Assembly: GCF_901709675.1 (NCBI RefSeq)
Contig: NC_051095.1
Coordinates: 6,323,956-6,387,955 of the forward strand
Source of the DNA: Syngnathus acus
Taxonomy: Eukaryota > Chordata > Actinopteri > Syngnathiformes > Syngnathidae
Direction of reading: 5' to 3'
DNA: 64,000 nt
Both the position numbers and the translations under genes were made by a program. This document shows positions 13,301-24,770 of this stretch, in pieces. Numbering within the stretch: position 1 is the first letter of the stretch; every line of letters begins with the position of its first letter. The notes under the pieces are model-generated. The model made no database searches. It was not told the origin of the DNA and was given only the letters and a program-made list of their open reading frames with translations.

Positions 13301-16300
13301 CCTTACCTTGGAGCTCTGAAGCCAGAAGCTTTGACTTCCTTGCCTCTCGTGCACTCTTGAGTCTTCTTTGTAGCATCGTTGGGAGTCACATGATTGATAT
13401 CCACTGCACCACTGCTAGCCTCCATGCTATCGCTAGCCACAGCGGCAAAAGTTGTGTCCGGTACGTTCCCTGTTGGCGTCGCAGCATCACTGTCTCCACT
13501 GGCTGGTTTGTCCGTGTCCTCGAAAACCGAATCTGAGTGGGACCCCGGGTCGGAGCAACCCTCCACCACATGACCCCCTGTGTCGGGGAACTCCCTGGGG
13601 AATAGAGTGCTCTCAGAGTCTTCTCTCCTTGCCTGCGTCCCCTTGTTGATCTCACCCCCAACGCCAGGGCACCTCATTCCTCGTCCATCTGCATCTCCTT
13701 TGCTGAGATGGCCGCCTTTATCGTCAAGGTCGCCGTGGGCTGGACACGGGAAAGATTGTGTTGCCGTGCTTGTTCGTGTGACTCCTACAAGTGCGTTCTC
13801 TTTGGGGGCAGTCAAATTTGAGGTAGCTCCGCAGACGCTTCCAAAGCTACCGGAGCTGTCCATCTGGCCGCATCCCAGCAGCTTTCCTCTCCGTAGTTTG
13901 ATGGCATTAGTCCTCTTACAAAGCGGCAAAGTCTTTGTTTTGCATATCCCGTGCATCTCCAAGTACCTGTGCTTCATGTCAACACCTCCATCCGGTCCCC
14001 CTCTTGGCTCCAACAGCTCCACGTAGTCTCCATCCAGCTCGGGATGTCTCGCAGTCCGCCCAAGCCCATCTTCGCTGCGCCGCCGCCGGGGAAGAGCAGG
14101 GTCCGAGGCCAAGCCGTCCGGCAGCGAGGCATTGTCTTCCTCCCCCTCCTCCTCAGCCCAGCCCCAGGAGTCTCTGCACCAGCCCTCGGACAGAGCCTTG
14201 GACACGTAGCCTTCAGGCTTGGGATGCTGGCTGGCTTCCTCAGACGGGTCGTGGATGAATTCGGGGTAGACCACCTCCTTCCACGGGAGGCGCAGCACGC
14301 CGTCACAAGTGCTCACCAAGCAGGTGTCGAGACCACCACCTGCTACGTTGACGGGAGAATAAAAGTTACTAGGGACTGCTGGATGGATTCAAGGCCTGAA
14401 TGGAAGCGTTACCTTCCCTCCTGTGGCCCCGTTCTTTGTTGATGCTGTGCAACCACTCGCTGGTGAACACAAGGGGATGCTGAGACTCAGGCACGAGGAT
14501 TTCCTGAACAGTGCGTCCCCCGGGGGCCAGACACTTGAGGGCCAACCGGGGACAGCGAGTAGAGAAGGGTACCACCTGCAGGTAAAAGTCATTGCCGCGC
14601 AGCAGTCTCCAGTCCAGGGTGGAGAGCTGGACCACCACTTTGTTGCCCAGACAGAGCGGCCAGCCGGAGTGGAGGAACAGGCAGCCCAGGTACTGAGACT
14701 AAGGAGAGGACATAAAGTCTCAAAATGCAGGCATCTGATGGGAATAGCAACTTTCAATCAAGTTTGGAGAACATTGAGCAGGAACTTTGGATTAACCAGA
14801 TGTCAGCTCAGCTCTCTGGAACTTGCTTCTCTCATAGCCCGCTGGACCCTCAACCTTCAATTCACATCCACATTCCGCCTGTGTTTATTTTCACTCCCTT
14901 AAGGCCTTTCTTCCACAGCGACTCCCTCTCGTGGCCCCGGTTTGGACTCCGGCCCGTCATGACTTTGGCACTCTGAAAGTCGGTTGCGGTTGTGTCGCTC
15001 CACTGTGTCCGACCCCTACCGTCCTCAAAGCGACCACTACATGTAACGTTCAGGAGCTTCCTTTTTTTTTTTTTGATGCAGGTGAAGGAAGCCAACGGTA
15101 ATATCTCTAAAGATCTCCCTGACTTTCCAGTTAAAGATCGAGGTCTCTCCGTTTCTCTTTTTTGCTTCTTTCACATCTGGAAGGAATTATTGACATGACT
15201 CACCATCTCACTGCAGCTCAGCGACAAGGGGAAAACAAGCCACTTGCGAGTGCACGTGTTTGCGGTGCGCACACGTGCGCGCTCGCAAACTCAACTCACT
15301 GAGCTCATCTGACAAAAAGACAAAAAACTCACACAGGCGTGCTGCTGGAGCTTGTGAAGGAGGTGCTTGGCGGGGACAAAGTAATCCAGGAGGTAGCGAA
15401 GGCTGTCTTGCTGGTAGGTGGACTCCAACACGGTGAAGACCTTCGTGGAGGATATTGGCGACCGCTCAAGTTTTTTGGATGGCAGTAGCCAAGGCACGCG
15501 TGTGATGCATACCTGCGAGAGGAGGGGTGGGGCGGTGCTTTCGAAGGGTGGGTACAGAGATGAGAGCGCCCCCTGCACGCAGTCCTCCATGGCCTCAGAA
15601 GCCTGATTAGGACAAAAGAACGAGAATCAACTTTCGTTTCAGCTTTAAGTCGACGCACACAGGCGGCACAGTCACTCCTGTTTCCTGTTGAACATTCTGG
15701 GGAGTGTCAAACATTTCCTTGCGGGGGCTGGCACTCAATGTGGAACCCTGACTCTCCCTCTCACACACAAGGGGTGTTTATTTCCGACGTGGCCTGTTGA
15801 CATGGCAACATATGCAACTTCTGCTCTCACTTTCTCAACTTTGTTTGTCCAACATGCCCCCCCCCCCTCTGCCTCTCATAATTGTGTTTTCAGTCCCTCA
15901 GTTTTCCTTGTCTTACCTCCAACGCGTGTCATCTGACAACAATTACCTGGGTTTCGTCTCCTGCGGTCGCCGTCAAAATAAAAAGAGGACAGAAAAAAGC
16001 TTGCACCTGCATGGACAAGTGAGGAGCATATTATTGATAGATTGCAATGCTTCATTTCAACATGCCGAGTGTCAAATTCCACTTAGGCGGGGTCCGAGTG
16101 GAAAAGTGTAGAGTGGGTGTGAAGGGTCCCAAAGTTGCTCTACGAAAGAACGATTTGACTTTCCAAATTCTGAGTTTGGTGGTAAAAGAGAAAACAAGTG
16201 TGGTTTTTTTCACTCAAGTTGGACACTTAAGTTCCACTACAATGTTTTGCAAAGAAACAGTGGGATTCATCGATGCCTGACCAAAAGACAGAAAAAGTTA

Positions 16301-17034
16301 GACGATTCCAGACAGAATGTGTTCTGTGAGAAACAGAGGAGGGGCGAGGGGGTGGGGGTCAGAACGGTGGGAAAGCTGAGCGTCCATGATGGGAAGCAGA
16401 TGTGAGGAGCGTCCACAGACTTGAGGGTTTTGGCCAGAGAACTGCCAAAGAATCCCCGACGCAAAAGGGAAAAGCAGACAAATTCTGTGGACAACTTCCA
16501 GCTGCCCGCGTGCATCATGGGAAATGAGGTGCCTGTCTCATGTCCGCCGGGGACAAGCGACTCGATTGTCTGCAACCAGCACACGTCAGAGTTGCGGAAT
16601 GGACTTGGGTTGATGTGGTCCACATGCATTTGTTGATCAGTTGGGACTCACATAAGCTGTCAACAAAGGCAGGAAGTGGCGTTAGCAGGGGATGTCTGTG
16701 ATTGGCCCCTTGACTTCCATTCGCGCCTCAGAAAACAAGACACAGAAGAGGAGCATGTGTGTTTTCCCCAAACCTGGCTTCAGCTTTTTCCCTTTCACTC
16801 TCTCTGTGTCGATTTCTTTCTCTAGTGTGGAAAATGCTGCATCGGGTCTCAAAGCTCCAAGTCCGCCCCCCCCTACGCTCTTTCCCAAACACACTTCTTG
16901 TTTCAGCCTTCCACCGAGAGACAATCCAACTACATGCAGAGTCCTAAAAGTCTTTTCTGGTGAGAGTCCATCTAAAAGTTCAATTGGGCTGAGCAAAACA
17001 AATGAGAAAAAAGGCTTTCATCGGATCTTACCAT
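7324..17034 (-). CDS. plekhg4: PLEKHG4/puratrophin-1 (quattro-like) Rho guanine nucleotide exchange factor
   Basis: A cytoplasmic Dbl-family exchange factor that loads GTP on Rho GTPases and links to the actin cytoskeleton. I read 24 coding exons (high to low): 17032-17034, 15513-15602, 15333-15440, 14413-14692, 13307-14339, 12854-13071, 12641-12742, 12462-12567, 12298-12391, 12151-12231, 11908-12028, 11704-11795, 11502-11647, 10873-11011, 10677-10796, 10403-10594, 9881-10336, 9467-9804, 9146-9371, 8988-9077, 8640-8798, 8031-8234, 7763-7943, 7324-7619. They give one frame of about 1624 residues. In order: an N-terminal region with a long acidic, disordered exon, a CRAL-TRIO-like domain (about 580-760), spectrin-like helices (760-1000), DH (about 1245-1400; [10 protein letters not shown] motif), PH (1405-1525; [18 protein letters not shown]) and a serine-rich tail. 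The first exon is inferred: ATG directly followed by a GTAAGA donor, joining in phase to exon 2, which also has its own ATG. PLEKHG4B is an alternative name. Confidence 0.85.
11318..11375 (+). repeat. Truncated teleost dispersed repeat tail
   Basis: Contains GCGACCCTCTTGAGGAGAAG followed by CGGTTCCGAAAATGGATGGA. This is the 3' end of a very common teleost SINE/LINE-type repeat, also present near 37.6 kb. It lies in an intron of the RhoGEF gene. Confidence 0.7.
15603..17031 (-). other. Putative RhoGEF intron 1
   Basis: No convincing exon is seen between exon 2 of the RhoGEF and the proposed ATG-only first exon. If exon 1 is wrong, this is the gene's upstream flank. Confidence 0.4.
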
Positions 17035-17485
17035 GGCTGAGACCGCAATCAAAGTCAGTCCACGGCTCCTTTCCTAGACTGGCTTCCTCTCGGCATCTCC
17101 GCTGCGCTCTTCAACTCTTAACAGGCCGTGTTCTCCTCATCTCCTCGTCCTGCGTACTCGCCGCTGCAATTGCCAGCCTGGAAATGTACAAGCTGCATAG
17201 TCCTCACTCCCACAAACGTCCCACCACCACTCCTCCATCCCCTCCCCCTCCCCCCAGTAAGCCAACAAGAGCGCCACAGTCTCGCCGTACGTACACTCAA
17301 ACTTTCCATTCTTAGCCCTAGAGGGAGCTATACTAATGGATAATGAAAAAGAACTTTCAATCAGATTAGTAATGGCAGGAGAGGGGAGGGTGTGCAAGGT
17401 GGACAACTCATTGGAGTGTGAGTTGGAGCAGCAAGCAATATATTAAAATTTGTGAACAGCTAAAAAAAACGCATGAGAATTAAAA

Positions 17486-17516
<31 letters not shown>

Positions 17517-18175
17517 TATACACGTATATATATACATTTTGGGATATTTTGATGTCTGACATTGCTCCTGCTCTTCCAACATACACTTACAGTACACTGG
17601 GTAGTTCTCCAAAAGTATGGTCCACTCGAATGGTCAGACGATGACTTCAAAAATACCTTCAACCAGAATCCAACCTCTCATTGGAAGCGATAAGAAGTGT
17701 TTAGAGGCTGTTATTTCTGCAAAAGGAGGATCTAGAAAATATTGATGTCATTTTTCCTGTTGGGGTGCCCAAATTTATGCACCTGTCTACTTTTGTTTAA
17801 GTAATGATTGCGCACTTTCTGTAAATCCTATAAACTTCATTTCACTTCTCAAATATCACTGTTTGTCTGCTATAGGATTTATTTAACTGAAATTGCTGAT
17901 CCGAACAACAATGATTTATAAAGGAAAATCTTGAAAATGTTTCGGGGTGCTTTTGCATACCGCTGTATCTGAAAAATATGTGCTAAGACTGAGAACAATT
18001 TAGTCAAGAATTGCAAATTAGAATTAAGCTCTTTTTTTTTGTTACCTCCTCAGTAGCCCAGATTTTTCAGGGGTATGGCCAAAACAGGGCCCGGTGACTG
18101 AAGCAGCTTCTCCCATAGCTGGCAAGCAGACTGGCTGTAACCAAGACAACAAGGACATGTCAGAAGAATCACCGT
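17035..18175. other. Intergenic between RhoGEF and apolipoprotein L-like gene
   Basis: Holds the presumed RhoGEF 5' UTR and promoter just above 17035, a (TA)n tract, and AT-rich sequence with no supportable exon. Confidence 0.5.
17494..17534. repeat. (TA)n microsatellite
   Basis: Poly-A followed by about 14 TA units, then an imperfect continuation. Confidence 0.9.
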
Positions 18176-18181
18176 TTTATT
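18176..18181 (-). other. Poly(A) signal of apolipoprotein L-like gene
   Basis: AATAAA on the minus strand, about 60 bp downstream of the stop codon at 18238. Confidence 0.75.
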
Positions 18182-18237
18182 GAAAGAAAATTAAAAAGAC
18201 AAGCAATGTAAAGCTTGGCAGCTGTAGCCAGGTTTGG

Positions 18238-21200
18238 TCACTCCTCCAGCTCAATAAGTTTCTTTAGCTCTGACTTGAAGTCATCATCCTCTTCCTCTTC
18301 CTCCACCTGGATGCCGTCCATTGTCTTCTGCAACTCTTCCTTGATGCGGTTCAGCTCCAGGAGCCCATCCTGGAGGTCCTTGCAAACCTCTCGGATTTTG
18401 GCGGCAAACTCCGTCTTGGCGCCCTTCCGCAGCTCCATTGAGTCCTTTGCCAAGAAGAAGATGTCGAGCGCAAGGAAGAGTCCTGACATGACCCCGGTGG
18501 TGACACTTATGACTTGAGCGGCTTTGGCAGCACCGCCCGCCACGCTGAGAATCTGGACGGTGTTGATCAGGCTCTCAGTGTTGATGACCAAAGCCTTGCC
18601 GGCCCGGCCGCCCTCCTTCATGACGTGCTTGACGTTCTGGTTCAGATGCTTCTGGGAGATGCTCTGGGCGTACTGCTCAAAGTTCCACTCCTCCAGAGTT
18701 TCCATCCCTTCCTGGAGAGGGAGAAAAGCACATGATAGCTGACACTTATTACCAAGAGAATTATGAAGTTGTTTAACACAAATTAACTATTTGGAATCCC
18801 TTTGATGAATTAAAACGTTTTTAAACACTACAACAAGTAAACACCAAACATTTAAGATTCTCTACATAGTACAGTAAAAGTTGAAGTATTGGAAGACTAC
18901 AGATGTTTACTGAAGCCTTCCGGCAGTATAACCCCTCAATTAATTCTTGACATTTCCCCAACCAAATACTGGGCAAACTTGTACAAGATATATTTTGGAA
19001 GCCCTGTTTAGTCATTATAAAATGTAACAAGTAAAACAGCAAAGCTGTGGATGTGTTACAAACCACAAATTGTGCATTTTAATAATGTATTGGACTTTTT
19101 TTTTCCACCCGAGTTAGTTCTACGGTGTAAACTGTCTTTGAATGCATCCCTTGTCTCATGCAAACGTGTGTAGACTTCCTGGCAATCATTGCAGCCCCCA
19201 GAAGACACGCGCACCGAAGTTCAGGTGTTCAATCGTAACTGTTTCCTCTGATATTCACTGGGGGGAAATTCATTACTTCGCCTTTGGCGCGCCCTTGTGG
19301 ACATTTAGAAGAACACATACTATACAAAACAAAACAAAAAACATCAACAAAGCGTGTATCGTACTAGAAGATGATAAAGAAAGAACCTTGGCTAACCTCC
19401 AAGAACTGCAGACACTCCTTGATGTCGTTCATCTCCTCCTGGTAGTCCTGGATCATCTTCTCCACCTTCTTGCGGTCCGTCTTGGAATGCACCGTGTCGG
19501 TGATGTTGGCAGAGGCGGAGGTGATGCCGCCCGCCGTGGCAACGCCGATGCCCACGGCCGTGACGATGAGTGACGTTCCGGCCGTGAAGGGGGCCAAGAT
19601 GAGTCCGGTGATGGTGGTGACAGAGCCGGCCACGCCGGCCACGCCGCCGCCCACGCTGGCCGAAACCGTCTTCTTGTGGAAGTTGTCGGCGGCGTCGGCC
19701 AGCGCCAGCAGCGCCAAGACGCGCTGCTGCAGCGAGGCACCACGCCGGTTGAACAAGCGGACAAACAGGCGCGCTGCCATGTACACACGGTCCGCCGCTT
19801 CTTCCACCACCCTGAGGCCCAAATAGGCGTTGTCAGTGCTCGCAGCGCTACTAGAATCGATGAATCAACACATTCAAAATTGAGCCCAATAGCTCTCGCA
19901 ATAAATTGACTGACACAAAAGTTTGAGTCTTGCTAGGACAGCAGCAGAATGTTTTAGAACGCAATATAAAGTCAACTTACTCTTCAGACTGGTGGTCTTG
20001 GGTGGTCTCGTTCCACTCGGCCCAGCCTGAGCCAAATGACGGCAATGAACGGGTTGTGCCCGCGAGCTCATCTGCTTTCCCGTCAAACGCGCTTACGTAC
20101 CGTCAACTGTTCTCCACCATGCCAAGAGTCCGCCTTCATCCTTGGGGGTGGGGGTCATTTCTGTTCTGATTTCTCACTCGTACAGCATTCAAAGAAAATC
20201 TGAAATACCTCCAGCGGGTCGTCAGCGCCGGCTTCGTCCAACGAGGGCAAGTCGGCCATCTCCAGCGTTTGCACCTCCACCTCCTAAGTTCAGACGCAGT
20301 GCCATGACACGACGGGAACTTCCACTTGAAATTGATAAATCGCTACCTGAGTGCGAGCATCAGAATCCTGCGGCGGCCCACACAAAGCAAATCAGAAGCC
20401 ATACTTGGAAACAATATCATAAAAACGAGCCGCGCGGTTCACTCATACCTTGGCTCCGGAGCCAAAGAACGAAGCGGGCAGAATTCTTTTGAGTCTGAAG
20501 GTCTACCAGACGAAGGGAGCAAACAAAGGGTTACAAGCAGTGCCAGGGTGATGTTTTGGCGGACGCCAATCAAACCTTCTTTCTTTTCTTTGGTTGCTCG
20601 GTCGCACGGCGGCTCGGCTCAGCGTTGCTTGGATGCTCCTCGTGACCAACAGACTGCAGCAAAAAACAAATGTTTGCCCACAGTGACGCGACAAAGAGCG
20701 GCGGCGGCGTCTTACAGGGGTGCCCGACCTCTCGGAGTCGGGTAACGATGCCACGTCCTGGGGGAACAGAAAATAAACATTTTTCACAAGACTATTCATG
20801 ATGACGGGTCACAACATTTTTAAACACGCCACACACCTCAACTCCAAATCTTTTCAACATGCTGACGGCCGAATACATTTTTGGTCATTTACCTGCTGCA
20901 CAGAGTCCGTCTCCTCGTGTGCTGTCTGCGTTGCCCATACAAAAAAAAACACACAAATATCACACACGTTCACCCCATTCGTCAAACACCCTTGCGATTA
21001 AATATAAAATCATTTTTCAGAAAGACGGTCAAATAAATAACTAAAACAATAAATAAATCCCACCTCTGTCGTCTTATCATGCAGGTTGCTGAGATCCGTT
21101 GGACTTCCTTGGCTGGAGGCTGCGTCGGGCTGGAGGGGGATAAATAAAAATATATATATAATAAATAAATAAATAAAAATCAAGAATCTGTCATTCAAAC

Positions 21201-22997
21201 AGCAGCAGAGCAAAAGCAAACGTGAGGCTCCTCCAATAATATTCATTTACCTTTGACTGCCATGATTTGAACGGGTTGACCTTCTGCATGACACTCGCAA
21301 GCATTCCGGGATTCTAAAGAATCACAAAAAACACAAATGTAACAAAAGTTGAAAGAAGGCCACCATCCATATAGTTCATTTAAATAATCAATCTTTGTGG
21401 TTAGATTAGGGGAAAAAAGAACATTTGGAAGATTTAGAGCATTTGAATTGTGGTTCTTAACTTGGCGCCCCTTCACTTTTGGTGGAACCCACTGTTTTGT
21501 CTACCTGTTTTCCATCTAGTCCATCCGTCTGTGGGGTTTCTGTAGACTCCTCCTGAGAATCCTTGTCAGCCGCCTAAAGTGGAGACCACGTTGAGTACCT
21601 TTCGGCACCACTTGAGCTCATTTTGACATATTTGTGCTTGGGGGAGGTCACACCTGTGTTGAAGACTTGAACGGATTGACTTTCTGAATCATCCCTTTAA
21701 GCATTCCCGGATTCTGAGGGATGAGAGGTCGCTTTTTCAAGATTACCATTTCTCGTCCGAACACAAGAGGGCAGTGTTGTTTGATTTTCTTGTGCTTCCG
21801 CTTCTAATATTACTGACATTCATCAACATGCTCCTCTTTATTCTTTTGGTCAATGGCGTGGCGTCATTGACAACCTAAAGCAAATTGTTCATTGATTTAC
21901 CTTTTTCCACGTTTGAGAAAAAATCTAATTGTGGTTGGCTAATTGGAGATGGAAATAGGTTGCTCCAGTTAGCAACGGGTCATCATTTCCATCAAATCAC
22001 TGTCTTTAAAAATGCAGAGTGTGGCTGTATTAGCCAACTCGTGGACTGAGATCCTCCCTAAAATGTAGTGATTGGGGAGTATGAACAAATCATCCTTTCC
22101 ACTCCCGACTCATGAGAATAAACAGACAAAATTTCCCAGAAAGAAATCTGTCATTATTATTATTCAAATCTGCTTAAAACGTTCCTTCAAATTATGTTTG
22201 TAAAATATGTTATTTTTTAACATAATTCAGGCTGAAATTTGGCGGGTTCTAAAAAGTCGAGTCATCGAATGACTTCAAAACGAGACTTTGAAAATGATTG
22301 GTGAGGAAGAGCTCATGTACTTAACTCATCAAAGGGGAATCTAATTTGTTCTGGACGATTTTGAAGCAAATTGAGGTACTCATTCGATGTTTAAAAACAA
22401 CAACAACAACAACAACAACAACAAAAAAACAACTTGTCATTCTACTGACCTGTGTTGAGTCAGTTCCCATTTCGGTTGAGTCAGCAGTGACTGTGGAAGG
22501 AGTCTGTGAGAGAGGAGGCGCCTGGGAGGGAAGGGGGGGACATTTTGAGCCAGAACTGCCAGCACCTCAAAAGCACATCTTTTTTCTTACCTGTGATGAA
22601 GCCTTGAAGGGGTTGACTTTCTGCATCACGTCCATCACCCGAGTCCTCTGCAAACACACGTGCTATTCATGTGTAGTGTTTGTTTGGATTATTCTGCTTC
22701 ATGTGCGCGCACACACCTTGGACTTTGGGAGACTTGCAGGTTTCTGGTTACTTCCCTAGAAGTAAGTCAATCCAGTCAAAAGATGGCACAGTGCCAACAT
22801 GTCAATGTGTGCATGTCAACACTTACCTGTTGAGCCCCGCCTGTCATCAGCATGGCCTGCTCCTGCGAGTCAAGGTTTGCACCGGAGCCTCCCGGGACGC
22901 GACCCAAATCACTTTCGTCCGTCCCGGCCTGTTTGCTGGGCCGCGGCGGAAGCGTCGGTGTCGCCGCTGAGCCTTTTTCTTTCCGAAACATGTTCAT
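18238..22997 (-). CDS. Apolipoprotein L-family protein with N-terminal NPF-motif exon array
   Basis: I read 18 coding exons (high to low): 22827-22997, 22717-22755, 22591-22647, 22450-22521, 21654-21713, 21505-21573, 21251-21313, 21064-21129, 20893-20925, 20716-20757, 20576-20653, 20449-20502, 20347-20367, 20209-20283, 20101-20140, 19981-20026, 19397-19811, 18238-18711. They give about 624 residues. Residues 1-300 are low-complexity and come from exons that are all multiples of three. Three of them encode a QKVNPFK motif. The C-terminal half is the APOL domain: a WWRTVDGW/AEWNETTQ segment, a Gly/Ala-rich hydrophobic hairpin (about 365-425), and a second hydrophobic stretch ending LFLALDIFFLAKDS. 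It finishes in a coiled coil and an acidic tail. APOL proteins are lipid/membrane-associated and mostly intracellular. No signal peptide is seen. NPF is the ligand of EH domains, so an endocytic or membrane-traffic role is an inference. The function in fish is unknown to me. Confidence 0.85.
22396..22423. repeat. (CAA)n microsatellite
   Basis: Trinucleotide repeat in the intron between coding exons 4 and 5 of the apolipoprotein L-like gene. Confidence 0.9.
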
Positions 22998-24770
22998 GCT
23001 GAAACACGATCGTCATAGACAAGACTGACAATAGATTCAATGAATAGACACACTAAGTTTTAATGACTGGTTTCTTTATAGGGCCAGCCCAGAACAAGTC
23101 TCTTAAGTGCTTGAGCAAATGAAAACCACACAATATTTCAAGGACATTTCTGTCCAATATTTGAGAGGCCTTATTAAGTGACTGTCCCTTAAAGTGAACG
23201 CAGGAATGTCACTGAAATGTTAGTGCCTTCACATAATGTCAGATTTGAAACTCTTAAGTCTCAATCGTTGAACACGTTTAGAAGAAACAAACATGAGCAA
23301 CTTACCAGATGCTCGTACTTGAAAGGCTACAATTTAGTCCGACTGATAGAAAATAACGAATCAATTGGTTCTTTATTCATCTTTAGCCCAAAAAGTTTGC
23401 TGGGCTGGGTCGTAGACAGTGAAGTGCGTATGTGTGTGTGTGTGATGTTTAAAAATAGCCAGACGTGTGTGGAAGGTGAGCCAAAGCGCTAAAACGGAAG
23501 TGAAGGCAAAACCCAAGGATAAGAAAGATAAGCAACAGTATTAGTCAAGCTAAATAAAAGATAAGCGCTTACCTTCCGCCGAGTGCTAAATGTTAGGTGA
23601 GAGTTGCCCGGAACGCGCTGAAACGCTTCCTCTTCTTGTGCGCGGAGGAGAAGCAAGAGAGACGAAAAACTAGTAAGTCAGGTCACAAAGTGTCGCGTTT
23701 CACGCAAAGTGGGAACAAAAAACAAGGAAGGGACACTCACCTGCCGGCAAAATATGGATAAAAGTGCAACTTGTGCTCAAAAGAGCGAGGTACGCGCGCA
23801 CCTGCGACACCTGTCCCGAATGCGATGGGACGAGTCCAATCCCGACCTTTCCGTCCGGCTCCAGCCAAGTCAAACAAGATGGCGTGAATCCAGCAAAATC
23901 ATGTGAAAGCAATGCGCTGGGAAAACTGTGACGTGTTTTGACTCTCCTAAAAGCTCACCCCACCAAAAGTAAAGTTAGATAAACTTGAGATACGAGTTTA
24001 ATTCGCTCCCAGACCACGCCCTTCACACAAAAAACAAACACTGATGACACAGAACACTGAAATGAATACGATTGACAATCCGGACGCTAAAAAAGTTTTT
24101 GAATGAGAAAATAGCACTACATGACAATATATTTAAAAAAAAAACACGCACAGTAACGTCCCCATTACCTAGACTTGAATAGAATGAAAATGCCTTCTAA
24201 CGATGCTTGTGAATATTCTCATTCATTTAGATCTTCATCTTCAGAGTTGTTTGGCCTCTGAGCCAAGAAGGCTTCATCAGTTGGAACAATTAAGTATATA
24301 TAGTATAGGCATACAGCGCTCGTATCTCAAGTTTGCAAGTTACACCGGTGTCACAGTTAGGGTTACGGTGTCACAGAGCTGCTACAAAACACAAGTGGGG
24401 TCAATCTTGAAGAAGCAATGTAGTTGGTGTGATGTAAATGTCCACTGGCAAGTGACCTTTTGGCAACCCCCTATCGCAAAAAAAAAAAAAAAGAACAGAA
24501 ATATGGTGGTGAGAGGGCCCCTAAAAATCAAATAGAACCCCTTCAAAGTTTTGAGTTGCACTTGTTCATTGGAAAGTCTGCCATCTAGTGGTAAAGCATT
24601 TAATTGTTAAGCCTGTCTTTGTACTTCAATGGTGTAAAATTTGGGCATAGAATAGCTCAAAATCATTTTTATTTATTATTAAAAGAATAAATCATGGGTT
24701 GTAGAGGATAAAAAAGGGCTAATGGAAGCCCTGCTGAGTGTATGATGTCAATCGCCCCACCACGCCCAAA
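22998..24770. other. 5' UTR/promoter of apolipoprotein L-like gene and METTL3 3' flank
   Basis: The coding start exon has an AG acceptor immediately upstream (at 22999-23001 on the minus strand), so at least one non-coding exon lies further up. A minus-strand donor (GTAAGC) at about 23571-23575 makes the GC-rich stretch from 23576 to about 23650 the best candidate. From about 24000 to 24770 I see AT-rich sequence that would include the METTL3 3' UTR, with an AATAAA-like minus-strand signal near 24668-24675. Confidence 0.5.
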
